Positions 42,746 to 52,341 of a DNA stretch of 64,000 nt are shown in pieces. Source of the DNA: Arthrobacter sp. V1I7 (lineage in GTDB: Bacteria > Actinomycetota > Actinomycetes > Actinomycetales > Micrococcaceae); NCBI RefSeq assembly GCF_030817015.1, contig NZ_JAUSYS010000001.1:248001-312000 (forward strand). The letters run 5' to 3'. The translations under genes and the position numbers were made by a program. Position 1 is the stretch's first letter, and each line of letters opens with the position of its first letter. Under the pieces are notes generated by a model. It did not search any database. It worked only from the letters and a program-made list of their open reading frames with translations, and was not told the DNA's origin.

Positions 42746-44194
42746 CTACCCGATGATGGGGCGTTCTTCGGGGAGGCGGTAGAACCGGGGGCGTGCTGAG
42801 AGGGCGAGGGCTGAGGCGACGGCGACGGTGCCGATACGGCCGGTGAACATGAGGGCCATGAGGACCCATTCTGCGGACGGGGGCAGGTTGTAGGTGATGC
42901 CGGTGCTCAGCCCGACGGTCGCGAAGGCGGAGATGGATTCGAAGAGCACCTTTTCGAGGCTGTAGTCGGTGAACATGAGCAGAAGCATGGTTCCGGAGAC
43001 CACGGCGGCGATGCCGAGCAGGGCGACGGACAGGGCCTGGCGTTGCGAGGAGGAGCTGATGGAGCGGTGGGCGATGGTGACCTGGTCCCGGCCGCGCACT
43101 TCGTTCCAGATGGCAAAGCCCAGGACGAGGAAGGTGGTGATTTTGATGCCGCCGGCGGTGCCGGCGCTGCCGCCGCCGATGAACATCAGGATGTTGGTAA
43201 TCATGAGTGTTTCCGGTGCCGCGGCGCCGTAATCGATGCTGTTGAACCCGGCGGTGCGGGGGAAGACTCCGCCGGCGAACGAACCGAGGAGTTTCCCGGT
43301 GAGGGAGAGCTGGCCGAGGGTTTCGTTCCTGTTCCATTCGAAGGCCGCGAACAGTGCTGTTCCGGCGGCCAGGAGGAAGAGTGTTCCGTAGATGGTCAGG
43401 CGCAGGTGGGTGGTCCAGTTTTTGGGTTTGAGTTCGCCGCGGGTGAGTTGGATGATGACGGGGAACCCGAGTCCGCCGGCGATGATGGCCAGGCAGATGG
43501 GGGTGATGATCCAGGGGTCTTCGGCCAGGCCGATCAGATTGTCGCTGTAGAGGGAAAAACCTGCGTTGTTGAAGGCGGAGATCGCGTGAAAGATGCCGTG
43601 CCAGAGCGCGGTGGCGGGGTTCTGGTCGTAGGCGATGCAGAACCTTATGGTGAGGATCAGGGCTGTTGTGGCTTCGAAGCCGAGCATAATTTTGGCTACC
43701 CGGATCAGGACGGTGCGGATGTCGCCGAGGTTCAGGGTGTGGGTTTCCGTTTGGGCGACGAGTTGGCCGCGCAGACCGATGCTTTTGCGGACCAGCAGCG
43801 CCAGGAGCGTTGCCAGGGTCATGATCCCGAATCCGCCGGCCTGGATGAGCCCGAGGATGATGCCTTGACCGAAGGGTGTCCAGAACGTTGCGGTGTCCAC
43901 GGTGATCAGGCCGGTGACACAGACGGCCGAGACTGAGGTGAACAGGGCCGGCATGAACGCGTCAGCGCCTGGGGCGGTCCGCGACACGGGGAGCATCAGC
44001 AGGGCCGCCCCGATGATGATGACGAGCAGGAACGCCAGGGGAACGGCCCGGACGGGATGGGACATCACCTTGCGGATGATGTTTTCTTTCCTGCCGGCTT
44101 TGCCGTCGCGGAGCATCTTCTGGACCGCGGCGATGCTGAAGATGTCCGCGCCCGGGCTGCCGTTATGGGAGGGCGGGTCTTCTTTGCGGCTCAC
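42746..44194 (-). CDS. TrkH/KtrB-family potassium uptake protein
   Basis: 482 aa. This membrane subunit of a K+ channel-like transporter has four pore repeats, for example [58 protein letters not shown] and [18 protein letters not shown]. The conserved filter glycines are visible in each. An N-terminal cytoplasmic extension of about 45 aa precedes the first helix. It overlaps the APC-type transporter gene by 4 bp. No TrkA partner gene is in the window. Confidence 0.93.
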   Translation of the reverse strand: MSRKEDPPSHNGSPGADIFSIAAVQKMLRDGKAGRKENIIRKVMSHPVRAVPLAFLLVIIIGAALLMLPVSRTAPGADAFMPALFTSVSAVCVTGLITVDTATFWTPFGQGIILGLIQAGGFGIMTLATLLALLVRKSIGLRGQLVAQTETHTLNLGDIRTVLIRVAKIMLGFEATTALILTIRFCIAYDQNPATALWHGIFHAISAFNNAGFSLYSDNLIGLAEDPWIITPICLAIIAGGLGFPVIIQLTRGELKPKNWTTHLRLTIYGTLFLLAAGTALFAAFEWNRNETLGQLSLTGKLLGSFAGGVFPRTAGFNSIDYGAAAPETLMITNILMFIGGGSAGTAGGIKITTFLVLGFAIWNEVRGRDQVTIAHRSISSSSQRQALSVALLGIAAVVSGTMLLLMFTDYSLEKVLFESISAFATVGLSTGITYNLPPSAEWVLMALMFTGRIGTVAVASALALSARPRFYRLPEERPIIG

Positions 44195-46260
44195 CCGACG
44201 TGGATGCCCGGGCGGCGGTCGGGGTCCGGCTCGTTTTCACGGATGATCTCCCGGACCACGGGGGCGGTATCGCCGCGTCCAAGGAGCAGGTAGCGCATGA
44301 GGTGGGCCAGAGGGTTTCCTTCAGACCATTCGAAGTAGGCGTGCGGGCGGATCCCGGTGGCATCACGCAGGGCCAGGAGGATAGCGGCGATGGCGTTGGG
44401 CGCTGCCGGGCTTTGGGCCCGCAGGACCCGGTGGCCGTCCACTTCAACGCCGTGGACTTGGAGGGTGTCGCTGAACTCGGAGGGGTCGGTGATGTCGATT
44501 TCGAGGAAGATGACATCTGCTGTGCCGGGGACGGGGTTGTTCTCCCGCTGGACGGCTTCCTTGTCCGCGTATTCGGCGCCGTCCCGGGCCTGTGGCCGGT
44601 TAGCGATGAGGTTTATCCGGCCGTCGAACTTCAGGGTGTCGCTGATGAAGCGGCGCGCATCATCGTCGAACTCAATCCTGTCCACCCGCAGCTCGGTAGT
44701 GCGGCTGACCCGGGAGACCAGGGAGACGGCGATGATGCCGAGGATGAAGAATCCGGAGATGGTGATGCCGTCCGGTTTTGCGATCACGTTGGCGGCCAGG
44801 GCGTAGAGCATCACTACGGTCAGAATTGTGAAGCCGATGGACGCGCGGCGTTGTTTTTTTCGGACGGCGGAGATGGTGACCGCGATGGCGCCGGAGACCA
44901 TCATCGCCAGGATTCCGGTGGCGTAGGCGCCGGCCTGGGCGTTGACGTCGGCGTTGAATCCGATGGTGATCAGGATACTGATGGCGGTGTAGACCAGGAC
45001 CACGGGCCGGACGGCGCGGGACCAGTCCGGGGCCATGCCGTAGGAGGGTAGGTAGCGGGGGACGATGTTGATCAGACCGGCCATCGCGGAGGCCCCGGCA
45101 AACCAAAGGATGAGGACGCTGCTGATGTCGTACACGGACCCGAAGCCGTTGCCCAGGTGTTCGTGGGCCAGGAAGGCCAGTGCGCGGCCGTTGGCTTCGC
45201 CGCCTGCCTGGAACTCCTCGGCGGGGATAAGCACGGTGGTCACGAAGCTGCTGCCCAGCAGGTAGACGCTCATGATCAGTGCGGCTGCGGTCAGGAGTTT
45301 GCGGGTGTTTTTGATCCGGCTGGCGAGTTTTTCCTCGGGGGTGGTGCCTTTGGCTGCGACCAGGGGCATCATGCTGACGCCGGTTTCGAATCCGGACAGG
45401 CCCAGGACCAGCAGGGGGAAAGCGACCAGGGCCGGGCCGATGATTCCGGTGAAGCCGCCTCCGGAGGAGGTCAGGGCCTCGGTCCAGGTGGTGAAGGCGC
45501 CGGGGGTGGAGAAGATGTCGATGATTCCGGTGCCGATGATGATGGCGTTCATCAGCAGGAAGACGGCAACGAGGGGGATCGCGACGGCGACGGCTTCGGA
45601 GAAGCCCATCAGGAACACTCCGCCCAGGATCAGGAGCAGGACCACGGTGATCGGCACGGCCTGGCCTTCGAGGAAGGGCGGCAGGTAGGGGTTTTCGAGC
45701 AGGTGCACTGTCGCGTCAGCCGCGGAAAGGGTGATGGTGATGATCCAGGAGGTCGCGACGAAGCCGAGCAGGACCAGTACGAAGATCTTTCCCTGCCAGA
45801 ACGGCAGGAGCCGTTCGAGCATCGCCACGGACCCTTGCCCGTGGGGGCTTTCCTTGGCCACCCGCCGGTACATCGGGAGCATCCCGAGCAGTGTCAGTGC
45901 CACGATCAGCAGCGTCGCCAGCGGTGACAGTGCCCCGGCGGCCAAGGCAGCGATGCCGGGCAGGTAGGACAGGGTGGAGAAGTAGTCGACCCCGGTCAGG
46001 CACATGACCTTCCACCAGCTCTGCTGGGTGGCATGGGTTTCGGTGGTTTCAGGCCCGACGGGCTGGTTGACCCGGTGTTCGAGCAGCCACCGAACCAACC
46101 CGTTCGCGGGTACGGTTTCCCGTTCGGGGTTCGGAACGGTGGCAGGGATGGAAAACTGGGCGGAGGCCGTCAAGGACGTGTCTTTCTTTACTGCCTGAAC
46201 AGGCACAACAGTCCCCGTTTCAGGCGCGACGCTGTGCTGATAACCACCGGAGCGTAGCAC
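44191..46260 (-). CDS. APC-superfamily potassium transporter, KimA-like
   Basis: Up to 689 aa. A 12-helix APC core begins [20 protein letters not shown] and continues [22 protein letters not shown]-terminal cytoplasmic domain of about 170 aa follows ([20 protein letters not shown]). The length and YLPGIA segment fit KimA-type K+ importers. The start is uncertain: GTG 46260, or GTG 46206 with GGGGAC 4 nt upstream. Genes for a KdpDE-type two-component system upstream and TrkH downstream support a K+ role. Confidence 0.82.
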   Translation of the reverse strand: MLRSGGYQHSVAPETGTVVPVQAVKKDTSLTASAQFSIPATVPNPERETVPANGLVRWLLEHRVNQPVGPETTETHATQQSWWKVMCLTGVDYFSTLSYLPGIAALAAGALSPLATLLIVALTLLGMLPMYRRVAKESPHGQGSVAMLERLLPFWQGKIFVLVLLGFVATSWIITITLSAADATVHLLENPYLPPFLEGQAVPITVVLLLILGGVFLMGFSEAVAVAIPLVAVFLLMNAIIIGTGIIDIFSTPGAFTTWTEALTSSGGGFTGIIGPALVAFPLLVLGLSGFETGVSMMPLVAAKGTTPEEKLASRIKNTRKLLTAAALIMSVYLLGSSFVTTVLIPAEEFQAGGEANGRALAFLAHEHLGNGFGSVYDISSVLILWFAGASAMAGLINIVPRYLPSYGMAPDWSRAVRPVVLVYTAISILITIGFNADVNAQAGAYATGILAMMVSGAIAVTISAVRKKQRRASIGFTILTVVMLYALAANVIAKPDGITISGFFILGIIAVSLVSRVSRTTELRVDRIEFDDDARRFISDTLKFDGRINLIANRPQARDGAEYADKEAVQRENNPVPGTADVIFLEIDITDPSEFSDTLQVHGVEVDGHRVLRAQSPAAPNAIAAILLALRDATGIRPHAYFEWSEGNPLAHLMRYLLLGRGDTAPVVREIIRENEPDPDRRPGIHVG

Positions 46261-46295
46261 CGGGCAAAGCCTGTCAACGCGGCGTTTCCGCGGAT

Positions 46296-46311
46296 CTTAA
46301 TGCTTTCTTAA
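46296..46311 (-). promoter_or_regulatory. Candidate KdpE site: direct repeat upstream of kimA
   Basis: On the minus strand TTAAG occurs twice with an 11-bp period (TTAAGAAAGCATTAAG). Tandem half-sites one helical turn apart are typical of OmpR/KdpE-class regulators. It lies 36-50 bp upstream of the first possible kimA start and 36 bp after the kdpE stop. Confidence 0.5.
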
Positions 46312-46346
46312 CGCCCTCGGCCGCAGCCGAAGCTCAGTGCTTGGGC

Positions 46347-47018
46347 CTATTCCTGGAAGCGGTATCCCAGTCCGGACTCGGTCAGCAGGTGCCGCGGGTT
46401 CGCCGCGTCTGTTTCCAGCTTTCGCCGCAACTGTGCGAGGTAGACCCGCAGGTAGCCTGTCTCCTCGGCGTAGGCCGGTCCCCACACCTGTCTGAGGATC
46501 TCCTCGTGCGTGACCAGGGCGCCGCTGTTCCTGACCAGCAGCTCCAGGATGTTCCATTCAGTGGGAGTCAGACGGACAGGAACTCCGCGGCGCGTTACCT
46601 GCTTGGCGGGGAGGTTGACGGTGAAGGCTTCGGTTTCGATGACGGGGACGTCCCCGGATGATCCTCTCCGCAGGGCTGCCCGGAGGCGGGCCAGGAGTTC
46701 ATCCATCCCGAAGGGCTTGGTTACGTAATCGTCAGCGCCCGCGTCCAGGGCCTGAATTTTGTCATCGGAACCGTGCCGTGCTGACAGGACCACAATAGGA
46801 ACTTCGTTCCAACGCCGGAGCCTGCGGATCACTTCAACCCCGTCCAGGTCAGGAAGCCCAAGGTCAAGGATGATGACGTCCACCGGATGCTGTGCTGCCT
46901 GTTCCAGAGCATCGTGACCGTTGAACGCGGTCACCGTCGAGTAGCCCCTGGCGGTCAGATTGATCTGCAGGGCTCGGAGGATCTGAACTTCGTCGTCAAC
47001 GATCAGTACTGATGCCAT
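46347..47018 (-). CDS. kdpE: KdpE-like response regulator
   Basis: 223 aa. The receiver domain has the acidic pocket DDEVQ, phospho-acceptor Asp in VIILDLGLPDLDG and Lys in VTKPFGMDELL. The C-terminal winged helix (LTPTEWNILELLVRNSG, YLRVYLAQLRRKLE, LLTESGLGYRF) is of OmpR type. It overlaps the kinase gene by 23 bp and probably activates the kimA-trkH genes downstream. Confidence 0.92.
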   Translation of the reverse strand: MASVLIVDDEVQILRALQINLTARGYSTVTAFNGHDALEQAAQHPVDVIILDLGLPDLDGVEVIRRLRRWNEVPIVVLSARHGSDDKIQALDAGADDYVTKPFGMDELLARLRAALRRGSSGDVPVIETEAFTVNLPAKQVTRRGVPVRLTPTEWNILELLVRNSGALVTHEEILRQVWGPAYAEETGYLRVYLAQLRRKLETDAANPRHLLTESGLGYRFQE

Positions 47019-48522
47019 GGAGTCCTTTCGTACCGGAGGACGGCGCTACGCCCGTGGAGAGCGGCAGCCGGACCACCATGGTCAGCCCCCCGCCAGGGGT
47101 GGGCTCCGCCAGGAGGACCCCGCCCATGGCTTCGGTGAACCCTTTTGCCACGGCAAGACCAAGACCGATCCCTGTTCCGGGGGTGGTGTCATCAGCGCGT
47201 TGGAAGGGCCGGAACATTGCCAATACCTTGTCAGCTGGAATGCCCGAGCCGTGATCGACGACGGTGAGTTCACTGGCGGGGACATCCCCAATTCTTGCAC
47301 TGCCGGCACCGCCAACGGCTCCGGCGATCACGACATCGGAGTCGGGGGCATACTTCAGGGCGTTTTCAACCAGGTTGGCAATGACCCTCTCCAGCATTCC
47401 GGGGTCGGCGTCGACTGGGGGCATGTTGTCAGGCAGCAGCACGCGGAGCCGCTCGGAGTCCGTGCCGCGGAGCGCTTCGCCTACCAGGTCGGCCCAATAG
47501 ACGGGACGGATCAGGGGTGCGACCGAGTCAGCGGTAATCCTGGACATATCCAAAAGGTTGCTGACCAGACGGTCCAGTCTGTCTGCGCCGGACTCCACGG
47601 TGGCGAGAAGTTCTTCCTGCTCCTCAGCGCTGAAGGTGATGGTCTTATCACGCAGGCTGCTGGAGGCGAGCTTGATGCCGGCCAGCGGAGTGCGGAGATC
47701 ATGGGACACCGCCCGCAGAATGGATGTCCGCATGGTGTTGCCTTCGGCAAGGCGAAGGTTTTCGCGCTGGCTCGCGGTGAGCTCTTCGCGCTGGACCATG
47801 GCCAGCAGATGTGCAGCGAAGGCGGCCAGCAGCCGCCGTTCATCCTGAGTCAGTTCCTTTCCGGTGAGTGTGAGCATCCGGTCCCCGTCCAGCTGCTCCA
47901 CAGTTTCAGCCTCTGATACGTCACCCGGTTGGGGTTCGCCAGAGGATTCCTGAAGCTCCCATACCACGATCTTGCCCGGGCCGGTCTCCCGTTTGGCCCA
48001 TAAACCAGCTCCCTTCACCTGGAAATGTTCCCGGACTTTATCCAGGAATGCGGGGATACTGTTTCCTTCGGCGACTGCCCTTCGGCTCAAATCACTGAGG
48101 ACGGCCGCTTCCGCGCCGGCAATGCGGGCTTCCTTGCTGAGCTTGGCCGACCGGTCCACTACCAGTGACACGGCCACCGCCACCAGGACAAAGATCAGCA
48201 ACGCCAGGACATTCTCGGGATCAATCACCGACAGTGAGCCCACAGGCCGGACACTGAAGTAATTCACGATCAGCCCCGCGAAGACGGCCGCCAGCACTGC
48301 GGGCCAGAGCCCCCCGAGCAGCGCGACCCCAACAATGCCGGTGAGGTGTACCAGCATGTCCGTTGACAGCTGGTCGTGGGGCAGAAGGTCCAGGAGGAAC
48401 TGCAGGAGCGGGGGGAGCCCCAGCGCGAGAATAAATGCCGGTATCTCCCGGCGCCGCCCCAGCCTCGGAGGCGTGCGCCCCTCGCGGTCCCCAAGAAAGA
48501 TACGCAGATTACCTCGTGCCAT
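46996..48522 (-). CDS. KdpD-like sensor histidine kinase lacking the N-terminal sensor domains
   Basis: 508 aa. It begins almost at once with the four-helix DUF4118 membrane domain (LVHLTGIVGVALLGGLWPAV and YFSVRPVGSLSV). A GAF-like linker follows, then the kinase core: H box AVSHDLRTPLAGIK, N box LERVIANLVENALKYAP and G boxes GSGIPADK and GIGLGLAV. Canonical KdpD carries KdpD and USP domains before the membrane region, and these are absent here. Confidence 0.9.
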   Translation of the reverse strand: MARGNLRIFLGDREGRTPPRLGRRREIPAFILALGLPPLLQFLLDLLPHDQLSTDMLVHLTGIVGVALLGGLWPAVLAAVFAGLIVNYFSVRPVGSLSVIDPENVLALLIFVLVAVAVSLVVDRSAKLSKEARIAGAEAAVLSDLSRRAVAEGNSIPAFLDKVREHFQVKGAGLWAKRETGPGKIVVWELQESSGEPQPGDVSEAETVEQLDGDRMLTLTGKELTQDERRLLAAFAAHLLAMVQREELTASQRENLRLAEGNTMRTSILRAVSHDLRTPLAGIKLASSSLRDKTITFSAEEQEELLATVESGADRLDRLVSNLLDMSRITADSVAPLIRPVYWADLVGEALRGTDSERLRVLLPDNMPPVDADPGMLERVIANLVENALKYAPDSDVVIAGAVGGAGSARIGDVPASELTVVDHGSGIPADKVLAMFRPFQRADDTTPGTGIGLGLAVAKGFTEAMGGVLLAEPTPGGGLTMVVRLPLSTGVAPSSGTKGLHGISTDR

Positions 48523-48592
48523 GGCTCTATTGTTCCCCTCCGCCCGAAGCTCGACGCCCCGAAAGGCGTGAAGGGTTCCCCATCAAACTTGG

Positions 48593-48636
48593 TGTCTCGA
48601 AACCGTTCCGTCTCAAAACACTAGCGTTTCGAGACA
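48593..48636. repeat. Inverted repeat, res-like
   Basis: TGTCTCGAAAC at 48593-48603 is repeated in inverted form at 48626-48636 (11 of 11), with a 22-bp centre that itself contains CGTCTCAAAAC. The half-site resembles TGTCTCGTAAC near the resolvase relic at 40.99 kb. It lies in a 251-bp gap with no gene between kdpD and the Tn554-like remnant. Confidence 0.5.
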
Positions 48637-48773
48637 AGCCGGCAGGACGCGACAGTCGATGTGTCTGTCCCGGCGGACCATATTCTGCGCTCTTGCGGGC
48701 AGCGAGGGCGACATAAATAGGCGGCCAAAGGACTTCCACGTATCGCTGCACTTTCACGGGCTGCTTAAGGACG

Positions 48774-49340
48774 CTATCTGCTCGTGTCGGTGTTCTGCTC
48801 CCGGATCATGCGCCGGAGGCTGGTTCGGGCCGCGGTGAGGTCGTTCTGTAGGGCCGTGATCTGGAGGTTCAGTTCGGTGTTCGATGCGCGGGCCTCCGCC
48901 AGCTCGCCGGCAAGGCGATTGAGCCGGTCGACCAGAGGGGCGGCGCTGAGGTTGTTTAGTTGGCGGTCGAGAGCCTGCCTGAGGCTTGCGCGCAGGTCCT
49001 CACGTTCGCGGCGGAGGACGCTGATCTCTTGACGGGCCATTGCCAGGTCGGTTCGGAGGGACTCGATTCCTGCCGGCTGGCTTGTGGTCTGGTTGGGCTG
49101 GCGTTGCTTGGTGATAGCCTCTTGGACCTGTTCTCGTGTGCCAGGTGAATAGACGAGCCAAGTCGAGACCTTCGCCCGGCGCGCGACCTTGACGAAGGTG
49201 ATGGGATCGCCGTCAGCGAGCATTTCGCCGAGTTCCCGTGCGACAGCTGCGCGTTTCTCGCGGCTTTCCTTCTGCCGGGATTTCAACAGCACTTGGGCGG
49301 GTGTTCTGGGCGCGGGCTTCCCCGCCGCGTTCGTCGTCAC
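48774..49340 (-). CDS. DUF6262/TnpC-like protein of a Tn554-type element
   Basis: 188 aa from GTG 49340. An N-terminal DNA-binding-like part (FVKVARRAKVSTWLVY) precedes a long coiled coil (SLRTDLAMARQEISVLRRER to the C-terminus). This is the layout of TnpC/DUF6262 proteins that accompany Tn554-type tyrosine recombinases. Its GTGA start overlaps the stop of the truncated tnpB. It may be intact but is orphaned. Confidence 0.75.
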   Translation of the reverse strand: MTTNAAGKPAPRTPAQVLLKSRQKESREKRAAVARELGEMLADGDPITFVKVARRAKVSTWLVYSPGTREQVQEAITKQRQPNQTTSQPAGIESLRTDLAMARQEISVLRREREDLRASLRQALDRQLNNLSAAPLVDRLNRLAGELAEARASNTELNLQITALQNDLTAARTSLRRMIREQNTDTSR

Positions 49341-49774
49341 GAGGTGTGTGTCCCGGTCTTGACAGTGAGGGGTAGCTGCGTTCGACCGCCGCCTCCGGCG
49401 CGTATGCGGCGTAGCAGGATACCGGCCTGCTCGACTTCCTGTCTCTCATCCTCTGGCAGGGCGTCCAGATGCTCCTTCATGCCGCCCAGGACGTGCCGGT
49501 AGCTCTCGATCTGGTCATCGAGATTTCGCAGCACGTAGGTGTCGACGTCCATCGCGGCCGCTGTCTCGCGGTCAGCCTTCAGCGAGCGGATGTGGTCCTC
49601 GATCACCGGTAGGTAGGACGGATCGGGGCGGTAAAAGCCGCAGCCTGAGCATTGGAACCGGATGGGGCAGCTTCCTCCGCCGGCCTTGACGTTAGACGGC
49701 TCGACGCAGTTACAAAACGGTGCCCCTACCGAACGCATCTCGTAAGCGGTGCTCGACGCGGTCGGCACGGCGAA
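49337..49774 (-). pseudogene. Tn554-type tyrosine recombinase TnpB, C-terminal remnant
   Basis: About 145 codons from the C-terminus: VGAPFCNCVEPSNVKAGGGS followed by CPIRFQCSGCGFYRPDPSYL. This Cys-rich tail is characteristic of Tn554-type TnpB integrases. The catalytic domain is missing. The remnant stops at about 49774, where the YhcG/DUF1016 gene begins on the other strand, so this element end truncated that gene or was truncated with it. Confidence 0.75.
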
Positions 49775-49777
49775 TCC

Positions 49778-50231
49778 GTGGCGGTCCTCACCGTGCTCCT
49801 GGACAAGGCCGAAACCCCGGAACAGCGTTCCGCGTACGCCTCCGCCGCCGTCGAGTACGGCTGGTCCCGGAACGTACTCATGAACATGATGATGAACAAA
49901 ACCCTGGAACGCACCGGGGCAGCGCCCTCGAACTTTGTGCAACAGCTTGTTGCACCGGATTCAGAGCTGGCCCAGCAGGTCGCCAAAGACCCTACAACTT
50001 CGAATTCCTCGGACTCTCCGGAGAAGTCGCCGAACGCGATCTCGAGAACGCCCTGACCAGCCGGATCACCGAGACGCTGCGCGAACTGGGCCCCGGCTTC
50101 TCCTTCGTCGGACGGCAGGTCCACTTCGATGTCGACGGCGATGACTTGGATCTTCTGTTCTTCCACATCGAACAATCCCGCTATGTGGTCATCGAGCTCA
50201 AGACCGGCAAGTTCCAGCCCGAGTACGCCGG
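49778..50231 (+). pseudogene. DUF1016/YhcG PD-(D/E)XK nuclease, left part
   Basis: The frame reads ASAAVEYGWSRNVLMNMMMN and, after a one-base loss near 49992, YNFEFLGLSGEVAERDLENA. The nuclease core follows: VGRQVHFDVDGDDLDLLFFH and YVVIELKTGKFQPEYAG with the D...ExK residues. The 5' end is cut at the Tn554 remnant. The right part resumes at 54669 after the RIT element. Confidence 0.85.
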
Positions 50232-50318
50232 TTATGCCCAGCTGGACGTTATGCCGAAGTCTTCGTTCGTGCTGGCGTGTTGACGGCAGTCGCTGAAGGG
50301 GTTCTTGGCATAACGCCC
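50227..50318. repeat. RIT element terminal inverted repeat, left copy
   Basis: 92 bp, 88 of which match the inverted copy at 54555-54646. It contains TTATGCCCAGCTGG near the outer edge. The first five bases, GCCGG, recur at the far junction (54669-54673). Confidence 0.9.
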
Positions 50319-50332
50319 CGCGGTGGTGGGGG

Positions 50333-51355
50333 TCAGCGTCCGAGGTTGGTCAGCCAGGTGAGGATGTCCTTGTCTTGGTGCCACAGGGGCATGGCATCGG
50401 GCGGGGTGAGGTTGGTGAAGGCGCTCTGGAGTGCCCGTCGCTTCATCTCGCCGTCGATTCGGGCGTAGATCTCGGTGGTCTTCAGATCGGCGTGGCCGAG
50501 GATGTCTCGGATGTAGACGAGGTTGACTCCGGCTTGAAGCAAATGCATCGCCTTGCTGTGCCTGAGGGTGTGTGGCGAAATCGTGACCGGCAATGCCACG
50601 GGGTTGGCTAACCTCGCGGCGGTTACGTGCTTATCGAGGATGTAGGCGATGCCGCTTCGGGTCATTTTCTTTCCGCCGCGGTTGGGAAACAGGTGCAGGG
50701 ACCTGCTGGCGGGCCCGGTGAGACCAGCGCCGTCGGCGTAACGCTGGACCAGTGCGACTGTCGGAAGCATCAGCGGCACGATCCTGGTCTTGCCGCCTTT
50801 GCCGGTGAGTTTGACTGTTGCGGGAGGATCGGTCCGCAGGTCGCCGAGGGTCAGGTCGGCGATCTCCTGGACCCTGGCGCCGGTGTCGTAGATCAACGCC
50901 AGCATTGCGAGGTCGCGTCGCCCAGAGGTTCTGCTGGTATCGGGCTGGTCGAGGACCAGCCGGATCCCGTCGAGCGAGAGGTGGCGGGGTGGGGCGGTGG
51001 TGGTCTTCTTCTTTGGTATCGCCAGGACACGCTGGTACTGCCCGATCCGCTCGACGTCCCGGGCTTGCAGGTAGCGGCAGAACGAGCGGATCGCGGCCAG
51101 TCGCTGGTTGCGGGTCGTTGGGCCGCAGCCCCGCTCGGCCTCCAGCCAGGCCAGGAATCGTTCCACGAGGTCCCTGGTCAACAGCTCGCACGTCATGTGC
51201 TCGGGGGTAATGTTCTCGTGGACCTTGCAGTACCTGAGAAGCAAGGTGAATGAGTCTCGGTAGGACATGATTGTGTTCGTCGCTGAGCCGACCTCGCCGG
51301 GCAGGAACCGAGCGACGAACTCGCTGAGATAGTACTGGAATTCGTGGGTCGTCAT
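50333..51355 (-). CDS. ritC: Tyrosine recombinase, third of the trio
   Basis: 340 aa. The N-terminal SAM-like core-binding domain spans about residues 1-110. Catalytic motifs are Arg in GARVQEIADLTLGDL, HTLRH in SPHTLRHSKAMHLLQ, His in DILGHADLKTT and the Tyr nucleophile in EIYARID. It overlaps the second recombinase by 4 bp (ATGA). The stop is 15 bp inside the left terminal repeat. Confidence 0.92.
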   Translation of the reverse strand: MTTHEFQYYLSEFVARFLPGEVGSATNTIMSYRDSFTLLLRYCKVHENITPEHMTCELLTRDLVERFLAWLEAERGCGPTTRNQRLAAIRSFCRYLQARDVERIGQYQRVLAIPKKKTTTAPPRHLSLDGIRLVLDQPDTSRTSGRRDLAMLALIYDTGARVQEIADLTLGDLRTDPPATVKLTGKGGKTRIVPLMLPTVALVQRYADGAGLTGPASRSLHLFPNRGGKKMTRSGIAYILDKHVTAARLANPVALPVTISPHTLRHSKAMHLLQAGVNLVYIRDILGHADLKTTEIYARIDGEMKRRALQSAFTNLTPPDAMPLWHQDKDILTWLTNLGR

Positions 51356-52341
51356 TCGGGCTCACCTCCTGGGATCACGCGCGAGGCGATGGCACTCACA
51401 GCGGCAGTGACTTCGGGGAACATATCCGGGATCAGGCGGACGTACTGCCCGGTCGCCGCGACCGAGGCGTGGCCAAGGTAAGTGGCTAGTGTCGGCAGCG
51501 CCCAGTAGACATCAGCGCCTTGGTCGACCATGGCTTTGAGTGAGTAAACGGCGAAGGTGTGCCGCAGGTCGTGCACCCGTGGACCATGACCACGGCCGCC
51601 GTGCGAGATGCCTGCCGCCCACAGGGTCTTCCTGAACCATCTGTAGATGCTGTCGGGGGCCACGGGCCGGCCGTCCTTGTGGGTGAAGAACCATGTGTCG
51701 CGGTCGGCGGTGAATAGCCGCGGTGTGGTGGCGTCGTAGCGGCGCATGATGACGGCCATCGACGACGAGAGTGGGACGAGTCGGTCCTGGTCGTACTTCG
51801 CGTGGCGGATGGTCAGGCAGCAGTTGTCGAGATCGACGTCACATCGGGTCAGGTTCAGCGCCTCGGACACCCGCAGGCCGCACCCATACAAGAGCCTGAA
51901 CAAGACCGGCAGCAGGACTGGCATGACCGAGGGTGCTTTGGCCTCGAGGCGGTCGCATGCTGCGAAGAGCTGGTCCAGCTCGCGTCGGGTGAACACGTAT
52001 GGGGTGAACGATTCACGATCACGCCGACGGTTCGGGGTCTGCGGGAAAGCCACCGTGACGCCCTGTGCGGCTAGGTAGCTGAGGAACTGGTTGGTGTGCA
52101 CGACCCGTTTGTGCTGGTTGCTGCGACGCTCGTTGGGCCGTCTATGGCACCACTGGTCGATCAGCTCCTGACTGATCGTCAGGTCGGTGTGGCCCGTGGA
52201 CGCGATGAACCTGGACAGCGCCCTCAACGACTTGGGCACGTCGGCGTAGCTCAGGCCTTGTGCGCGCTTGTAACGGACGAAGCCGGCCATGTGGGCGGCG
52301 AAGACGGACTCGTAGTACGACGCCTGCTCATCGGCCCTCAT
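51352..52341 (-). CDS. ritB: Tyrosine recombinase, second of the trio
   Basis: 329 aa from ATG 52341 (MRADEQASYYESVFAAHMAG), overlapping the first recombinase by 14 bp. An in-frame extension to 52392 lies inside that gene. Catalytic motifs are GCGLRVSEALNLTRCDV, VHDLRHTFAVYSLK, YLGHASVAATGQY and the Tyr in QYVRL. Confidence 0.92.
   Translation of the reverse strand: MRADEQASYYESVFAAHMAGFVRYKRAQGLSYADVPKSLRALSRFIASTGHTDLTISQELIDQWCHRRPNERRSNQHKRVVHTNQFLSYLAAQGVTVAFPQTPNRRRDRESFTPYVFTRRELDQLFAACDRLEAKAPSVMPVLLPVLFRLLYGCGLRVSEALNLTRCDVDLDNCCLTIRHAKYDQDRLVPLSSSMAVIMRRYDATTPRLFTADRDTWFFTHKDGRPVAPDSIYRWFRKTLWAAGISHGGRGHGPRVHDLRHTFAVYSLKAMVDQGADVYWALPTLATYLGHASVAATGQYVRLIPDMFPEVTAAVSAIASRVIPGGEPE

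Noticed and set aside
46206-46346. ydaO-type c-di-AMP riboswitch upstream of the kimA-like gene
   Set aside because: The gap between kdpE and the gene start is under 100-140 bp, too short, and shows no conserved riboswitch core.
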